Notes under the pieces: model-generated
Database searches by the model: none
Seen by the model: only the letters and a program-made list of their open reading frames with translations
Told to the model about the DNA's origin: nothing
Shown: positions 37,300 through 49,449 of the stretch, in pieces
How the letters are laid out: every line of letters begins with the position of its first letter
Numbering within the stretch: position 1 is the stretch's first letter
Origin: Melitaea cinxia
Lineage: Eukaryota > Arthropoda > Insecta > Lepidoptera > Nymphalidae
NCBI RefSeq assembly: GCF_905220565.1
Contig: NC_059419.1
Location: forward strand, 4,216,001-4,280,000
Direction: 5' to 3'
Length of the DNA stretch: 64,000 nucleotides
Position numbers and translations under genes: made by a program

Positions 37300-37680
37300 G
37301 CTGTGTGGCTACGGCACTAAATAATTTAGCCACCCTCTCTCTTCCCGTGGGTGTCGTAAGAGGCGACTAAGGGATAACACAGTTCCACTACCACCTTGGA
37401 ACTTAAGAAGCCGACCGATGGCGGGATAACCATCCAACTGCTGGCTTTGAAATACACAGGCCGAAGACGGGCAACAGCGTCTTCGGTGCGACAAAGCCAG
37501 ACCTGCGGTCACCAACCCGCCTGCCCAGCGTGGTGACTATGGGCAAAACACATGAGTTCACGTTATTTTTGGCGTGAACTTGTGGAGGCCTATGTCCAGC
37601 AGTGGACTGTATAGGCTGTAATGATGTGGAGGCCTGTGTCCAGCAGTGGACTGTGAGAGGCTGAAATGATGATGACGATG
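37300..37680 (+). repeat. SINE-like repeat, 'ccagcagtggact' family (nearly full, tail doubled)
   Basis: From gctgtgtggctacggcacta through ttcccgtgggtgtcgtaaga, ccgaccgatggcgggataac and cctgcccagcgtggtgacta to a tail in which gtggaggcctgtgtccagca is present twice (about 37581 and 37626), ending in ATGATGATG-type repeats. Confidence 0.88.
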
Positions 37681-38053
37681 AATGATGAAGATATTCTCAG
37701 TTCGGAGGCACATTAATTTTCACTACATGTCTTTTGTCCACACGTTTCAAGACGTGTGTCTATAAAGTGTTGCTTCATTTCGTTAGGTCGTTGTTTAGAC
37801 GTTGGTGGAAATGTGTATGTGGAGATGGATATGCTTAAACTTTAGCTGGTAGAATTCAGAATTGTAACGAGCTTGATAATGAAACATTTATTTCCTTGAT
37901 TACATTCAAAAGCATGTAATATTCACAAGCACTCTTTCCTCTTAGTCAATTTTTAAAGTTTTAGTTTTTAAGTTTTAGTTTTACTTTGCACGCAAGTAAA
38001 ACCAGATTTTAAACACAATTGAAATATAAATCGTCAAGAATGTGGATTTGAAA

Positions 38054-38228
38054 TAGTAAATAATATGTACATAAACTCTTTTAATTTAAGATTTTTAAAG
38101 GTTTTTTCTCACAAAGGGAAAACTTATCTCATAAAAGAAATTACTTTAAAGAAATGGAAGTTCGTAAGCGTAGGTAACGATGTATACACTTATATTTACA
38201 ACTAATTTGAAACATTTGTAAAAAAAAG
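38054..38228 (+). repeat. 174-bp direct repeat, left copy
   Basis: Begins tagtaaataatatgtacata and ends aaacatttgt plus an A-run. It is identical by eye to 38532-38705 except for one A in the final run. Confidence 0.92.
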
Positions 38229-38531
38229 TTGTTCATGTCAAACATGTTCCAGGTCATACCGGATACGTATATAATCATAAATATTAAGCAGAACAGAATA
38301 ATCTAGAAATTTTTCATGACGAACTTCCTTCATAGCCAAGCACATGATGGATATTTAAAGATATTAGCGCTTGAAAACAGTTCACTGCTTAATTTTTTTG
38401 GTACAATTAAAAATCATCGTCCTTGTTCAAATAATCTTCCATAAACTTTATTTGGAACGGTTATGGTATTTGACTGATTCGCTCGTGCTATATTTAGTCG
38501 GTTATATTATAGTTTCTATGCTTTTACCAAC
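38229..38531 (+). repeat. About 300-bp insert between the direct repeats; related copy at 40574-40870
   Basis: It contains cataccggatacgtatataa, catgacgaacttccttcata and ttagtcggttatattatag. The same sequence with a few percent differences occurs at about 40574-40870. It has no coding content or terminal inverted repeats that I can see, so it is an unclassified dispersed element. Confidence 0.75.
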
Positions 38532-38705
38532 TAGTAAATAATATGTACATAAACTCTTTTAATTTAAGATTTTTAAAGGTTTTTTCTCACAAAGGGAAAA
38601 CTTATCTCATAAAAGAAATTACTTTAAAGAAATGGAAGTTCGTAAGCGTAGGTAACGATGTATACACTTATATTTACAACTAATTTGAAACATTTGTAAA
38701 AAAAG
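38532..38705 (+). repeat. 174-bp direct repeat, right copy
   Basis: Second copy of 38054-38228, offset 478 bp. Confidence 0.92.
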
Positions 38706-39462
38706 GAATGTTCGTTACAATACGGTTAAATTTGTGAATTTATTAGCTCGCATTTTGGGTAGCCTTCGAATATATTTTCCCGATTTCGCTACAAATATCT
38801 TTTAGTAATATAGGTTACATTTTGTATGAATAAAAATATTTACTCAAATATAAAAGTATCAAATAAATATTTTAATTTAGGTATATAATTTACATGAAAG
38901 TGCAACTATAAGGATTTCTATTATCTATTCAGAAGAAATAGAACGCCAAACCGGTTCTTCTTAGTCTTAGAATGAAATAAATGATCCAAAATAATGTATA
39001 TTATTTCATCTATCTATAACAAACACAATGTTTAAGATATCTCGTGCCTGTGAGTCGTACTGTGATGTTATATAGTCTGCAATCATCTTCATCAAACAGG
39101 CTATTTGTATCATTAAAAAAGTTTTGAAAATACGTTCCTTTGACTTCATAATTTATAAGTTGAATCAGACGAAACCAAGACTTGTTTGACTTGCTGATTT
39201 ATATTTTCTATAAATATTAAAATTACGTTCCAGAAATAGTTTTGTTAAGTATTAGTTGAATTACATTTAAGCAGATTTGACGGTTTGTCCGTAATTAAAA
39301 AACGCATTATAGAAACTAATAACAACAGTGGAGTTTGTGATTATCAGCGCCAATTAAAACTTAAAATTATTCATGACGCTTAAACCTTATCTTAATTAGA
39401 AATTTACTTTGATTATAGATAAAAACATATTATTAGATGTCCTTCATTTTTATAATTTACTA

Positions 39463-39665
39463 GCTGACCCCGCAAACGTTACTTTGCCATATATCTTATT
39501 AACCCGTTTAATCCCCCCCCCCCTATAACTTAGGGGTATGAAAAATAGATGTTGGCCGATTCTCAGACCTACCCGATATGCCCACAAAAATTTTATTAAA
39601 ATCGGTCGAGCCGTTTCGGAGGAGTTTAATGTTTAACACCATGACACGAGAATTTTATATATTTT
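39463..39665 (+). repeat. RTE-like / 'ccgtttcggaggag' repeat fragment
   Basis: It starts ctagctgaccccgcaaacgt, has a C homopolymer near 39507-39515, then gatgttggccgattctcaga and gccgtttcggaggagtttaa. Same family as 25785-26100 and the reversed tandem block at 42205-42722. Confidence 0.7.
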
Positions 39666-40364
39666 GATTGATTTGATTTTTTTTTATAATTTAATAAGAC
39701 TCGATATGATTATTATAACTATATTATATGAAAATTGCTATGATATATTGAATGCTATGAAGTTCCTCTTCCGTCCCGTTAACTAATATATGTACCTATA
39801 TCTTGTGTTACCTTAAATTGTAATTAACCAGTGTGACCTCCTTCCTACATATACATATAAATACAACGGAATTTTTCCTATCTGTTGTTATCTGTGTGAA
39901 TTTTCACCACGTACCTAGACTTGGTCTCTGTGTATGAAATGTATTGAAATACTTATTATATTCCTAATAAAGTGATTTGCTGTATACACAATTTGAATTG
40001 TTGTTACATCTGATTCATAATTTTGACCTAACTACGACTAAAACGAACTAGACAGTTATAACAAATAAGGAACCTAGTTGCTAGCGATTAATAATAATAA
40101 TACACTATTGTACACCAAAAACAGAAATGATACATATCAAAGAAAGAAAAATATTAACAATATATTCATTAGGTACAAAGGACGGCCTTATCGCTAAAAA
40201 GCGATCTCTTCCAGGCAACCTTAGGGCAAAGGAAATGATCTAGCGTTAGCATAGGCGTACAAGTTACAACAAATTTATAATAAATATTCAAATAATTAAA
40301 CATATACATATAACAATACATACAGAAATAAACTAAGTTATTTAAATAACGTTATTTTACTCAC

Positions 40365-40461
40365 CTCGCGATAATCAGGTGTGCGAACAACGTTCGGCGG
40401 TGCTTTAGTGATGACCCGTCCGTATGCCTCCCGAGGGATGGTCGGGAATTGATACCGAAAT
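40365..40461 (-). CDS. Putative neuropeptide/prohormone precursor, coding exon 3
   Basis: Acceptor cttgtttcag and donor gtgagta. The first base completes Arg97. The exon then reads FRYQFPTIPREAYGR and VITKAPPNVVRTPDYRE and ends in phase 0. It is rich in Pro, Arg and Tyr and has no Cys. Confidence 0.78.
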
Positions 40462-40573
40462 CTGAAACAAGATAAAAGAAATAAATTTTAGAAAGATCTT
40501 ACCGTACAGTACTGGGCTGTTAACATGGAACTGTTAGCCATAGTTCTCCTCTTGTTATAAATGAGGTTATAGA

Positions 40574-40870
40574 ACACGTTCCACATAATACCGGATACGT
40601 ATATAATCATAAATATTAAGCAGAACAGAATAGTGTAGAAATTTTTCATGACGAACTTCCTTCATAGCCAAGCACATGATGGATAATGGATTTAAAGATA
40701 TTAGCGCTTGAAAACAGTTCACTATTTAATTTTTTAGGTTCAATTAAAATTATCGTCCTTGTTCAAATAATCTTCCATATACTTTATTTGGACCGGTTAT
40801 GGTATTTGACTGATTCGCTCGTGCTATATTTAGTCGGTTATATTATGTTTTCTATATATACTGATACTGA
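40574..40870 (+). repeat. Second copy of the 300-bp dispersed element
   Basis: It shares cataataccggatacgtat, catgacgaacttccttcata, tttgactgattcgctcgtgc and ttagtcggttatattatg with 38229-38531, but lacks the 174-bp flanking repeats. Confidence 0.75.
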
Positions 40871-42204
40871 GTCTGACAATTCATACTGATGTGCATGAAA
40901 TCTTTATCATTAGCTGAATCCGCAACAGCGTAAAAGTTTTGGCTATTATTGTTTTTTTTTTTCTTACTTTATTGGCCATTACAAAACAAATACATAACAT
41001 TTTTATCAGATGTATAACACGAAAACTTCATGGGTTTTTTGTACAGAAAGCACTTCATCTCATGAAGTATAATTAAAAAAAAAACATCATTTAAAGCGTG
41101 AATTGATTTTCGTGATACTTACGCACATTTCTTGAACTACTTTGAGCAGTTCATTTATGTATTGCGGTATAAGATACCATATACATATACGAGTGTACTA
41201 AATTATCTCATCCAAGATACGTATCGTACTGTAATAAATACTGAATTAAGTGATAAACAGCAATAATGTCCTAATTCGTTGTATCATTTCGAATAACATA
41301 AATTTTGTTCAAAACATTCAGAAATTTTGGCGCAACACGTGACCAAGAAATAGACTAACAGAGAGAAAAAATAATAATTTAATTAGTTTAGTTTAAAGAA
41401 TTTACTATGGATTATGCAGAACTTACCAATTAAATATATATTTTAATTAGCGACCCGCCCCGGCTTCACACGGGTGCAATGCTGATACTAAATATACTAC
41501 AGAATGTCTTTATTTATAGTATGAAGCTAGCTTATAGCATGGTTATTAACATAATAACAACATTCAAATATGCGTCGTTAGATTACACGTTGTTACAGAA
41601 TGCGTTGAAGAAATAAAGGTTCACTGCTCGTTCCCCGTAGGTGATAGCGTGATAATTTGTAGCCTATATGCTGACCCGACTTCTTGATAATATTCGTGCT
41701 AAATTTGAAGTAAATCCATGCAGTATTTTTTTAGTTTATCCCGGACATACAGACAAACAGACAAAAATTCTAAAAACTATATTTTTGGCTTCGGTATCGA
41801 TTGTAGATCACACCCCAAGTATTCTTTTAAAAAAATATTTAATGTACAGTTTTGACTTTCCTACCATTTTATTATATGTATAAATATCTTCAAAATATTC
41901 CTACATAATTTGACCTAATACAGTTTTAATATAAGTACAAAATTAAAGGAGTTAAAAATAGCACTTTTTAATGTCGCTCTTAAAGTAAAAGATTCCAATT
42001 CTATTCATTTTTCTAATGATTGAATATCATTTTGACCTATATAGAACTTATAAAGTGAAAAGATATTGAAAAAATTTCATATTCGTTTTCCAGACTCTTA
42101 AGTACCCACGCAACACTCAACGTTACGGCCCACACCTCACATTATTAAACGATTGTAAATTGAAAAGAATACTCAAGTAGAACATTTAATAGATCTATCT
42201 AATA

Positions 42205-42722
42205 TGTAAAATTCTCGTGTCGCGGTGTTTGTAGTTAAACTCCTCCGAAACGGCTTGACCGATTCTCATGAAATTTTGTGTGCATATCGGGTAGGTCTGA
42301 GAATCGGCCAACATCTATTTTTCATTCCCCTAAGTTATAAGGGGGAAGGGGGGGAGGTTAAGAGGGTTAATAAAATATTATAAAATTTGTGTGCATATCG
42401 GGTAGGTCTGAGAATTGAACAACATCTATTTTTCATAGTTATAAAGGGGGGGGGGGGGTTAAGAGGGTTAATAAAATATCATAAAATTTTAGGTTCATAT
42501 CGGGTAGGTCTGAGAATCGGCCAACATCTATTTTTCATAATTATAAAGGGGGGGGGGGGGTAAGAGGGTTAATAAAATATCATAAAATTTTGGGTTCATA
42601 TCGGGTAGGTCTGAGAATCGGCCAACATCTATTTTTCATTCCCATAAGTTATAAGAGGGGGGGGGGGTATTGAGAGGGTTAATAAAATATGTGACAAAAC
42701 AACGTTTGCGAGGTCAGCTAGT
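42205..42722 (-). repeat. Reversed RTE-like element with four tandem internal units
   Basis: The motif catatcgggtaggtctgaga occurs at 42283, 42394, 42496 (shifted by a few bases) and 42597, so the units are about 101-111 bp. Each unit carries ccaacatctatttttca-type sequence, a G homopolymer of varying length and gagggttaataaaatat. The block ends with gcgaggtcagctagta, the reversed start of the family. Confidence 0.8.
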
Positions 42723-43049
42723 AATAATATAAAATGGTATTCCTATGATCGAATAGACGTCTTTAATAGAACTCAAGAATCTTAAACGAAAAATAGTTTG
42801 TTATAAGTATTTCTTTAGAATGAGACGAACAAGTGAGTAGGTTTTTAATCATTAGGTTTTATTGCATATACTAAGTCTCATTTCAGCCGTGAATTGTAAA
42901 ATATGATTCAGCCTACGTAGTACTATTTCCCGACTTTACTATCTACTTACCTGCCTATCACATGTATTTAAGGCAAAAAACGTGGGTTAAATATTTACTT
43001 GAGTAGAATATTTGTGTTTAAATAGTTTTAAATTATAGTTATCACTTCA

Positions 43050-43340
43050 GTCTATCGCAGTTCACTGTTGGACATAGACCTTCACAAGTACGCGCCAAAA
43101 ATGGCGCGAACTCATGTGTTTTGCCCATAATCATCACGCTGGGCAGGCGGGTTGGTGACCGCAGGGCTGGCTTTATCGCACCGAAGACGCTGCTGTCCGT
43201 CTTCGGCCTGTGTATTATTTCAAAGCCAGCAGTTTGATGGTTATGCCGCCATCGGTCAGCTTTTTAAGTTCCAAGGTATTAGTGGAAATGTGTTATCCCT
43301 TAGTCGTGATCGAATTTGATAAGAGAGGCTAATTTATGCC
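43050..43340 (-). repeat. SINE-like repeat, 'ccagcagtggact' family (reversed)
   Basis: The + strand reads gttggacatagaccttcaca, gggcaggcgggttggtgacc, gtccgtcttcggcctgtgta and tgtgttatcccttagtcg. It is truncated at its 5' end, near 43310. Confidence 0.82.
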
Positions 43341-44054
43341 GTGTCGATGCCTTAATCTATATGTAATAGCCGACTGATATAGAAACATTTTTTTTTTCAT
43401 ATAAATAGTACACATATATTACAATGACATTGTTACATTGAAAATTAACAAGAATAATGGATTTGCTAACTTCATCTCCTAGTACTAAGGTCTCGTATAT
43501 AAAGTAAAAAAACTACAATTAATTTATGGCTTAATATTAGTCTCGTGGGTTGCGGAAATGGAGGATCACATCATTATTCTCACGTTTAAAATAATAAACA
43601 CGACCCTTGTGAAAAATGGGAAATTTATGAAGTATATTTGTAAAGTTTTAAAGGTTAAAATTTCAATTTCAGTAGAATATCTGAAAGAGACCAACTCGTT
43701 TCTTGACGTATGTATGTCTTATACCAATAAAGTAATATTCTCGCGGCACGTTCGACACACAAGCGAAATATAACAATGCCAAAGAAAAGCTCAGAAAATA
43801 TTGCAGCTGACATGTCGTCTACATAGAATTTTAAAAATAATATTTTCTGTTTTATTGTAAATGAATTTAAGTAAATTTTATTACGTTTACTGCATTATAC
43901 TATTATTCGTCAATGTTCAGTGGAGCAGAGTGATGGATCTAATTCCGATCCTACATTGGGAAAGAGGTCCAGCAGTGGCATTTTATAGGCTGGATCAAAA
44001 TAGTGTTGATTCAAACTATACTATAGAACAGTACCATTATTCTATCAAAATCGG

Positions 44055-44275
44055 GAGCAGCTCGACTGGGAAAGTACCTAAACCTTATAGATGACTACAG
44101 TTAAATATTGATGCTCTCAAGCAATGTTATGTTATGAGAGTACGATACGCAGAGCTTCTGGGAAGAGTATAAAGTAGGGTCAGCAGTGCGTTTATGATGC
44201 TCCTGATACAGGCGTCCATTATGTGAACTGCTTGCATGTTTGCTCACCTAGTAGAATAAAAACATATAAAAAAAA
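44055..44275 (+). repeat. Degenerate SINE-like repeat ('gagcagctcgactgggaaag')
   Basis: It contains gagcagctcgactgggaaag, ctcaagcaatgttatgttat, gtgcgtttatgatgctcctg and an A-rich tail. It is a diverged relative of the 9560-9850 copy. Confidence 0.6.
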
Positions 44276-44454
44276 CCTATGCTTTTTAACATTTATTTAT
44301 TTATTAATACTTTAAAATTAGGTAAAGAAATTCTATACACAGTTATAAGGAGGTGTGAACAAATTTTATAAAAATTAATGATGTTTATTTACTAATTAGG
44401 CATTATTTAATCACGCATTATTGGATTGGTTAGTTCACACAAATGAAAAATCTC

Positions 44455-44765
44455 TAGCTACGTTGGTAAGAAATAATAATTGTGTTTGCTAGCAAACGGC
44501 AAAATGAAATGATAAAATTACATCGACAAATAAGTAGACGAAACAAATTAACAAACATAGTTGTCACCACAACGATTTTCGGCGATTCCCCTCGATTTCT
44601 CTGGGGTGCAATCATCAGATCCTGGTTTTCTTCTATGGTACCATCCTTGGGATATCTCCTTTCCAACAAAAAAAGAATCAGCAAAATCGGTTCATAAACG
44701 ACGAATTCTATCGATTCGTTCGAATTGAGAAACCTCCTCCTTTTTTGAAGTCGGGAAATAATGAG
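44455..44765 (-). repeat. Interspersed repeat, 'ttgaagtcgg' family (reversed)
   Basis: Starts with aataattgtgtttgctagca and ends with gagaaacctcctcctttttt and gaagtcgg. It is the opposite orientation of the longer copy at 56155-56705. Fragments of the family also occur near 19390-19505 and 29745-29900. Confidence 0.65.
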
Positions 44766-47644
44766 ATTTAATAAAGAAATCATCTTCAAAGTAAGGAAAA
44801 TATTTACGATTTAAGTCTTATATATTTTTACATAAGTCTTTATATAAAAAAAATCCCCAACGTAAAATCTCATCAGCTTGTAGCAATAAAACACGATACA
44901 CGGAAGTCTATAAGAGTACGCGTAAAAATGAAAATGTATTTTCAAGTATTCCCAGAAGATACTTTGATAGGAAACGTTACTTACTTTGTATTTCCAATAA
45001 AGTACCAGTAAATACACGTGGGCGTAGACGTGGCTTCAAGTAAATATGCACATACGTACCGTCAACAGAAATGTTTTCGCAATACTAGAAAATATCAATA
45101 TGAAATTATATACAATATGAGGTCATATTTTTTTTTACTTTTAGACTAGCTCCACATTACCAGTGTGCTTCTACTAACAATGTTTCACTTGTTATTATCA
45201 TTAAAGAGTATAGATAATCACCTTCATCTTCGTATGAGTAATTTAGTTATGAATATAACTCGATTGAAATTTCTTACAACCAGTTTCAATACTCAATCAG
45301 TTTATCTCTGATTTTGCTCGATAGAATTTTGACGAAAAGTCCATACAAGTTGTTTTACTGAAAGCACCGTTAGTTTCAATCGTTACATACATGGATATTA
45401 ACATAATGGTAACAGGTTAAAATCTGGATTAATACCGTTAACGCCGCATTGGAGCAGCGTGGTGGATTAAGCTCTGATCGGGGTGATCTGTGGCTCTGAC
45501 CCTTCTATATGGGGAAAGAGGTCTAATATGCCTAACAGTGCGATACTACAGGCTGAAGCGAACGACCGTTAACTTTTATGATCATCTCATGCACGGTGAT
45601 GAAACATTTTAGGTGAAATATTGTTAAAATTTTTTGTACTTATTTACAAAAAAATGTACTAACACAGATTCTTTGTAGTAATTATCGAAAAGCTCCAAAT
45701 GAAATATCGTGAAAAACTTTTGGAAATTTCACCTCAATAGCGTAAATTTACCTGGTTTGGGGGTATAATAATAATTATGTGGGAGATATGTTATACAGAT
45801 ATACAATATTATACACATAACTTTCAAATCCTTTTTAATTCTACCCTCAGAATTTATGTCGAGTGTGTGACATTAAAACGACTAACTCAGATGCATGAAC
45901 TGATAGTGAGAGTTTATGCAAGTGAGTTTTGCTCACGTATTTCAGTAGCGACTACGAATTTGTGTTATTGTGTAATAGCGATTTATTTATAGCATACTAG
46001 GACATGAATAGTCTATATGCAGGTAAATCTGAATACTCAAATACAATCAATTGGTTGTAAATAGGTGTTTCTATATTTTTACGTACCATATGTACATTAC
46101 ACAGTTGTTCCTGAATGAATGCGTGTATTATTAGTTTCTAGAAATAATTGGAGCAAAATTCGTATTTCGGTTTCTTGAAAACAGTCCTATTTCGTTTTAC
46201 TGGAATCGGTCAATCATCACTGACAGATTCGAAGATAGCTCTACGCAAATATACTATAGATATCAACATCTGTAGTATATTAGCGTAATAGTATAGTAGT
46301 GGTAGGCCGACTAGTGCCTGAAGCAATTATCGTAGACGTTATATTTCCAAAACAACTCCCTACAAACTAAATAAAAAAGGCCCCAATTTAAAAGAATCTG
46401 ACATCACTAGAAATTTAGATGAAGGAGATATGAGAAAGAGTGTAAAAGTGTTACCATAAATAGATTTATAATTGGCGTTTACTCCTGAATCAATTTTCAT
46501 AAATGGCCCCCGGTTAGAAAAAAAATATGAGAACTGAACGAATGATCTCGTTACGTTTTTCGTAACGCCATCTATCGGAAAAATAAATTACAAAGAAAAT
46601 GTCGTCGTCTACAGATAAAGACAACGACGCCATCGATCGATAGATAGGTGGCGGTATTTGATTCGTTTATTTACGATTTGATATAGTATTTATCTTTTTC
46701 TTAGACTAATATGCCTTTTTTGCGACTATTTAGGCAGTCGATCTGAAGGAGTAAGCTCCAGTCGTACACACACTTTTTTAAAATTTCTTTCATTCATTCA
46801 TTCAGATTTATGGCTTCCAATAGTGCCAAACTAGCACAGATGATTTCGCCTATGTCACGTAGAATTTTTAAAATTTCTTTAATGCTTGGATAAAATGTTT
46901 GTTACAATATAAATACATAATGTCAACTGGAATCGCCGTTTGCACCTATAATTGAGGTGACATTTAGCAAGATTATAATGTACGACAAGTATTAAGTGTA
47001 ATGATCTTCATTTTGTTGACACACCTTTGAAATAAAATAAAAATAAAACGAACCAAATCGATAAAGACGTTTTCGTGTTATAGCGTGACCAAGGGAAACA
47101 GATTTTTTTTCATATTAAGTAATAAAATGAATAAAATATGTTTAATATAATATTGAAAGAATGTAACCAATAATATATAAGAATATACGTACATGCGTTC
47201 GGTACAATGGAAGTTTCCTATAAACAAAACAAGTATTGTTTGCTACAGCCGGGTCTTAACTTTCCGTGACAAAGTAATGTTAAACGGGACGGCACAAGAA
47301 GCCGAATAGGAAGTAACCGTGTACATTATGTTCCTCACGTACGTTACAAATGGATAAAGTTTATGCGGATCGAACTTTCCGGATTTGTATGATTTAATTA
47401 TTAAAATATATTCATTATTCCTTTTCGAGCGTTCTAAAAATAATTTAATAAAACTTTTTTGGGCTCTGTATTTTTGTATTTATGGTTCAAATCAGTGTTT
47501 CAGTTTTCTGTTTTATCTTGTTATAAAAAATAATATAGTTTTGTTAAATATTACCTCTTATTCGTTTCGTAATCGTATGTTAACACAACTTTTGACTCTA
47601 TTAGAAATTACGTTAGATTGACAACGTTTTCGCGAGGCACAGCA

Positions 47645-47770
47645 CTGCAGGAGAGAACCACCTGATACTCCTGATAGCGATCGTTACTCGTAGTGGATTA
47701 AGCTCTGATCCTTCTCCTACATGGAGAGGAGGTCTTTGCCCAGCAGTTTGATATCACAGGCTGAATAATA
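47645..47770 (+). repeat. tRNA-headed SINE, 3' fragment
   Basis: It contains gatagcgatcgttactcgta, gtggattaagctctgatcct and gaggtctttgcccagcagtt. A similar fragment lies at 45440-45560. Confidence 0.7.
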
Positions 47771-48235
47771 CCACAAAAAACACAAATACAATGTTTACTA
47801 TACTATTATTATTATGTGCGCAAACATAGGCTACGTCAAATTTTGTTTTTAACAGACATATATTTACGTTAGGAACGTCTGAGTGCTTCATTGTTCTGTC
47901 CTTTGATGCTCTCTAATACGACTTATGTACCCAATATTGTTAACAAAGGTACGAACGCGTTTGAGGCACGTCAAGACGAGAAGGTAATCTGACCTTTTAA
48001 CTCATCCCTTTTTGCGTGGTTAATTTTTATTTATTTTGATAGAACTTTTACTTTTATTTATTTTTATACGTATTAAATTAGTTATTTTAATAAAACATCC
48101 TTCAAGAGTTTGTTTATGAAAGACAGGAAGAGATGAGTGAAGTGAATAGAAGTTACGCAATAATGTTAGTATTTTCATACCTACAGATTTGTGTGAAAAT
48201 ATAGAAAGAGTAAACTTCAGATAGGTACGACGTTT

Positions 48236-48323
48236 GATTGAGGGCAAAGAACAACACGGAGGATTGAGGGCAAAGAGCAACACGGAGGATTGAGGGCAAA
48301 GAGCAACACGGAGGATTGAGGGC
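48236..48323 (+). repeat. 26-bp minisatellite, 3.4 copies
   Basis: The unit gattgagggcaaagagcaac + acggag starts at 48236, 48262, 48288 and 48314 (partial). The first unit differs by one base (gaacaac). Confidence 0.95.
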
Positions 48324-48634
48324 TTATTTAAACGATGTTTTAATAAAAAAATCAAAATTTTTTAATTATGTAATAAAAGATTGCGATAACGTTATATTGT
48401 TATTATGACAACCTATTTTTAAAAGAAAACTAAAAATTATGTTTATATGCTATGACAGAATTGTATTTAAAGTTGTAATACTTGGTCAAACATTTTAAGT
48501 GAGCTTGTATCGTTCTTATTTATACAAATAAATAAAATTGGAGTGTCTGTTTGTAATATTAAAATAACCGTTTTTACTAAATGCGATATGGATGTATACA
48601 CGATATATATACCAAAATAACAATTTTTTACAAT

Positions 48635-48840
48635 TTTTGTCTGTCTGTCTGTCTGTTTGTTCCGGCTAATCTCTGAAACGGCTGGACCGATTTTGACAGG
48701 ACTTTCACTGGCAGATAGCTGATGTAATAAGGAGTATCTTGGGTTACTTTTATATTTGAAATTTGTTTATTTTCTAACTCTGCGAACTGGAAAATAACTT
48801 TTTTGTCAAATTCCATGCGGTCGAAGTCGCGGGCACAGGA
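48635..48840 (-). repeat. RTE-like interspersed repeat (reversed)
   Basis: It begins with a tctg tetranucleotide run, then ggctaatctctgaaacggct, gaccgattttgacaggac, and ends tcgaagtcgcgggcacagga. Confidence 0.65.
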
Positions 48841-49449
48841 CTTGTATAAAAATATGAATAATTAAATTGAAAAAAGCTGTCAAGAATGATGCCAAAAAAT
48901 GTATAGTATAAAGTACGGGTAAAGAATTTGGTAACATATTTGTTCTAGGAGGTGTTTCTAGGATGCTAATATTAATATAACGCATCAAAATAAAAATGTA
49001 GTATCTTTAAAAGAAAGATATAATTGCTACATAAAAAGATTATAAATGAAAATAATCCCATTTTTTTTAACCAACAACCAGAAAGATTTTGATGAATGCT
49101 AAATATTTAACAACATCGTACTGCACTGTTACGAAACAACGGAAATCGCTCTATCTGTTCTTTGATCCAACTTATTGTTATATATCTATCTATACTCATA
49201 TTATAAAGCTGAAAAATATGCTTGTTTGTTTGTTTCTTTGTTTGTTTGTTTGATCTCAGGAACTACTGGTTCGAATTGAAATTTTTTTTTTTTGTTGGAT
49301 AGTCCATTTATCGAGGAATGCTATAGACTATATAATATTATATCAGTAGGTTTTTTCTCAAATTGTCAAACTTGACTTAAATTTTCCATAAAAAGCCATC
49401 GATTTCTCCACCTAAAGATTTGATAGTGGAGACTTATATTTGAACGACA

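Larger units (their letters stand above)
30179..40364 (-). other. Intron 3 of the precursor gene (about 10 kb)
   Basis: It hosts the tRNA-Arg gene (33410-33482), SINE copies (31410-31735, 37300-37680), a GT microsatellite, RTE-like tails (32488-32800, 34235-34460, 39463-39665) and the 174-bp direct repeats around 38054-38705. An isolated frame at 35406-35603 has no ATG start and no recognised domain. Nothing else is supported. Confidence 0.6.

Noticed and set aside
43861..44094. 77-residue frame on the + strand
   Set aside because: It runs into SINE-like sequence (ggtccagcagtggca, gagcagctcgactgg), so it is repeat-derived.
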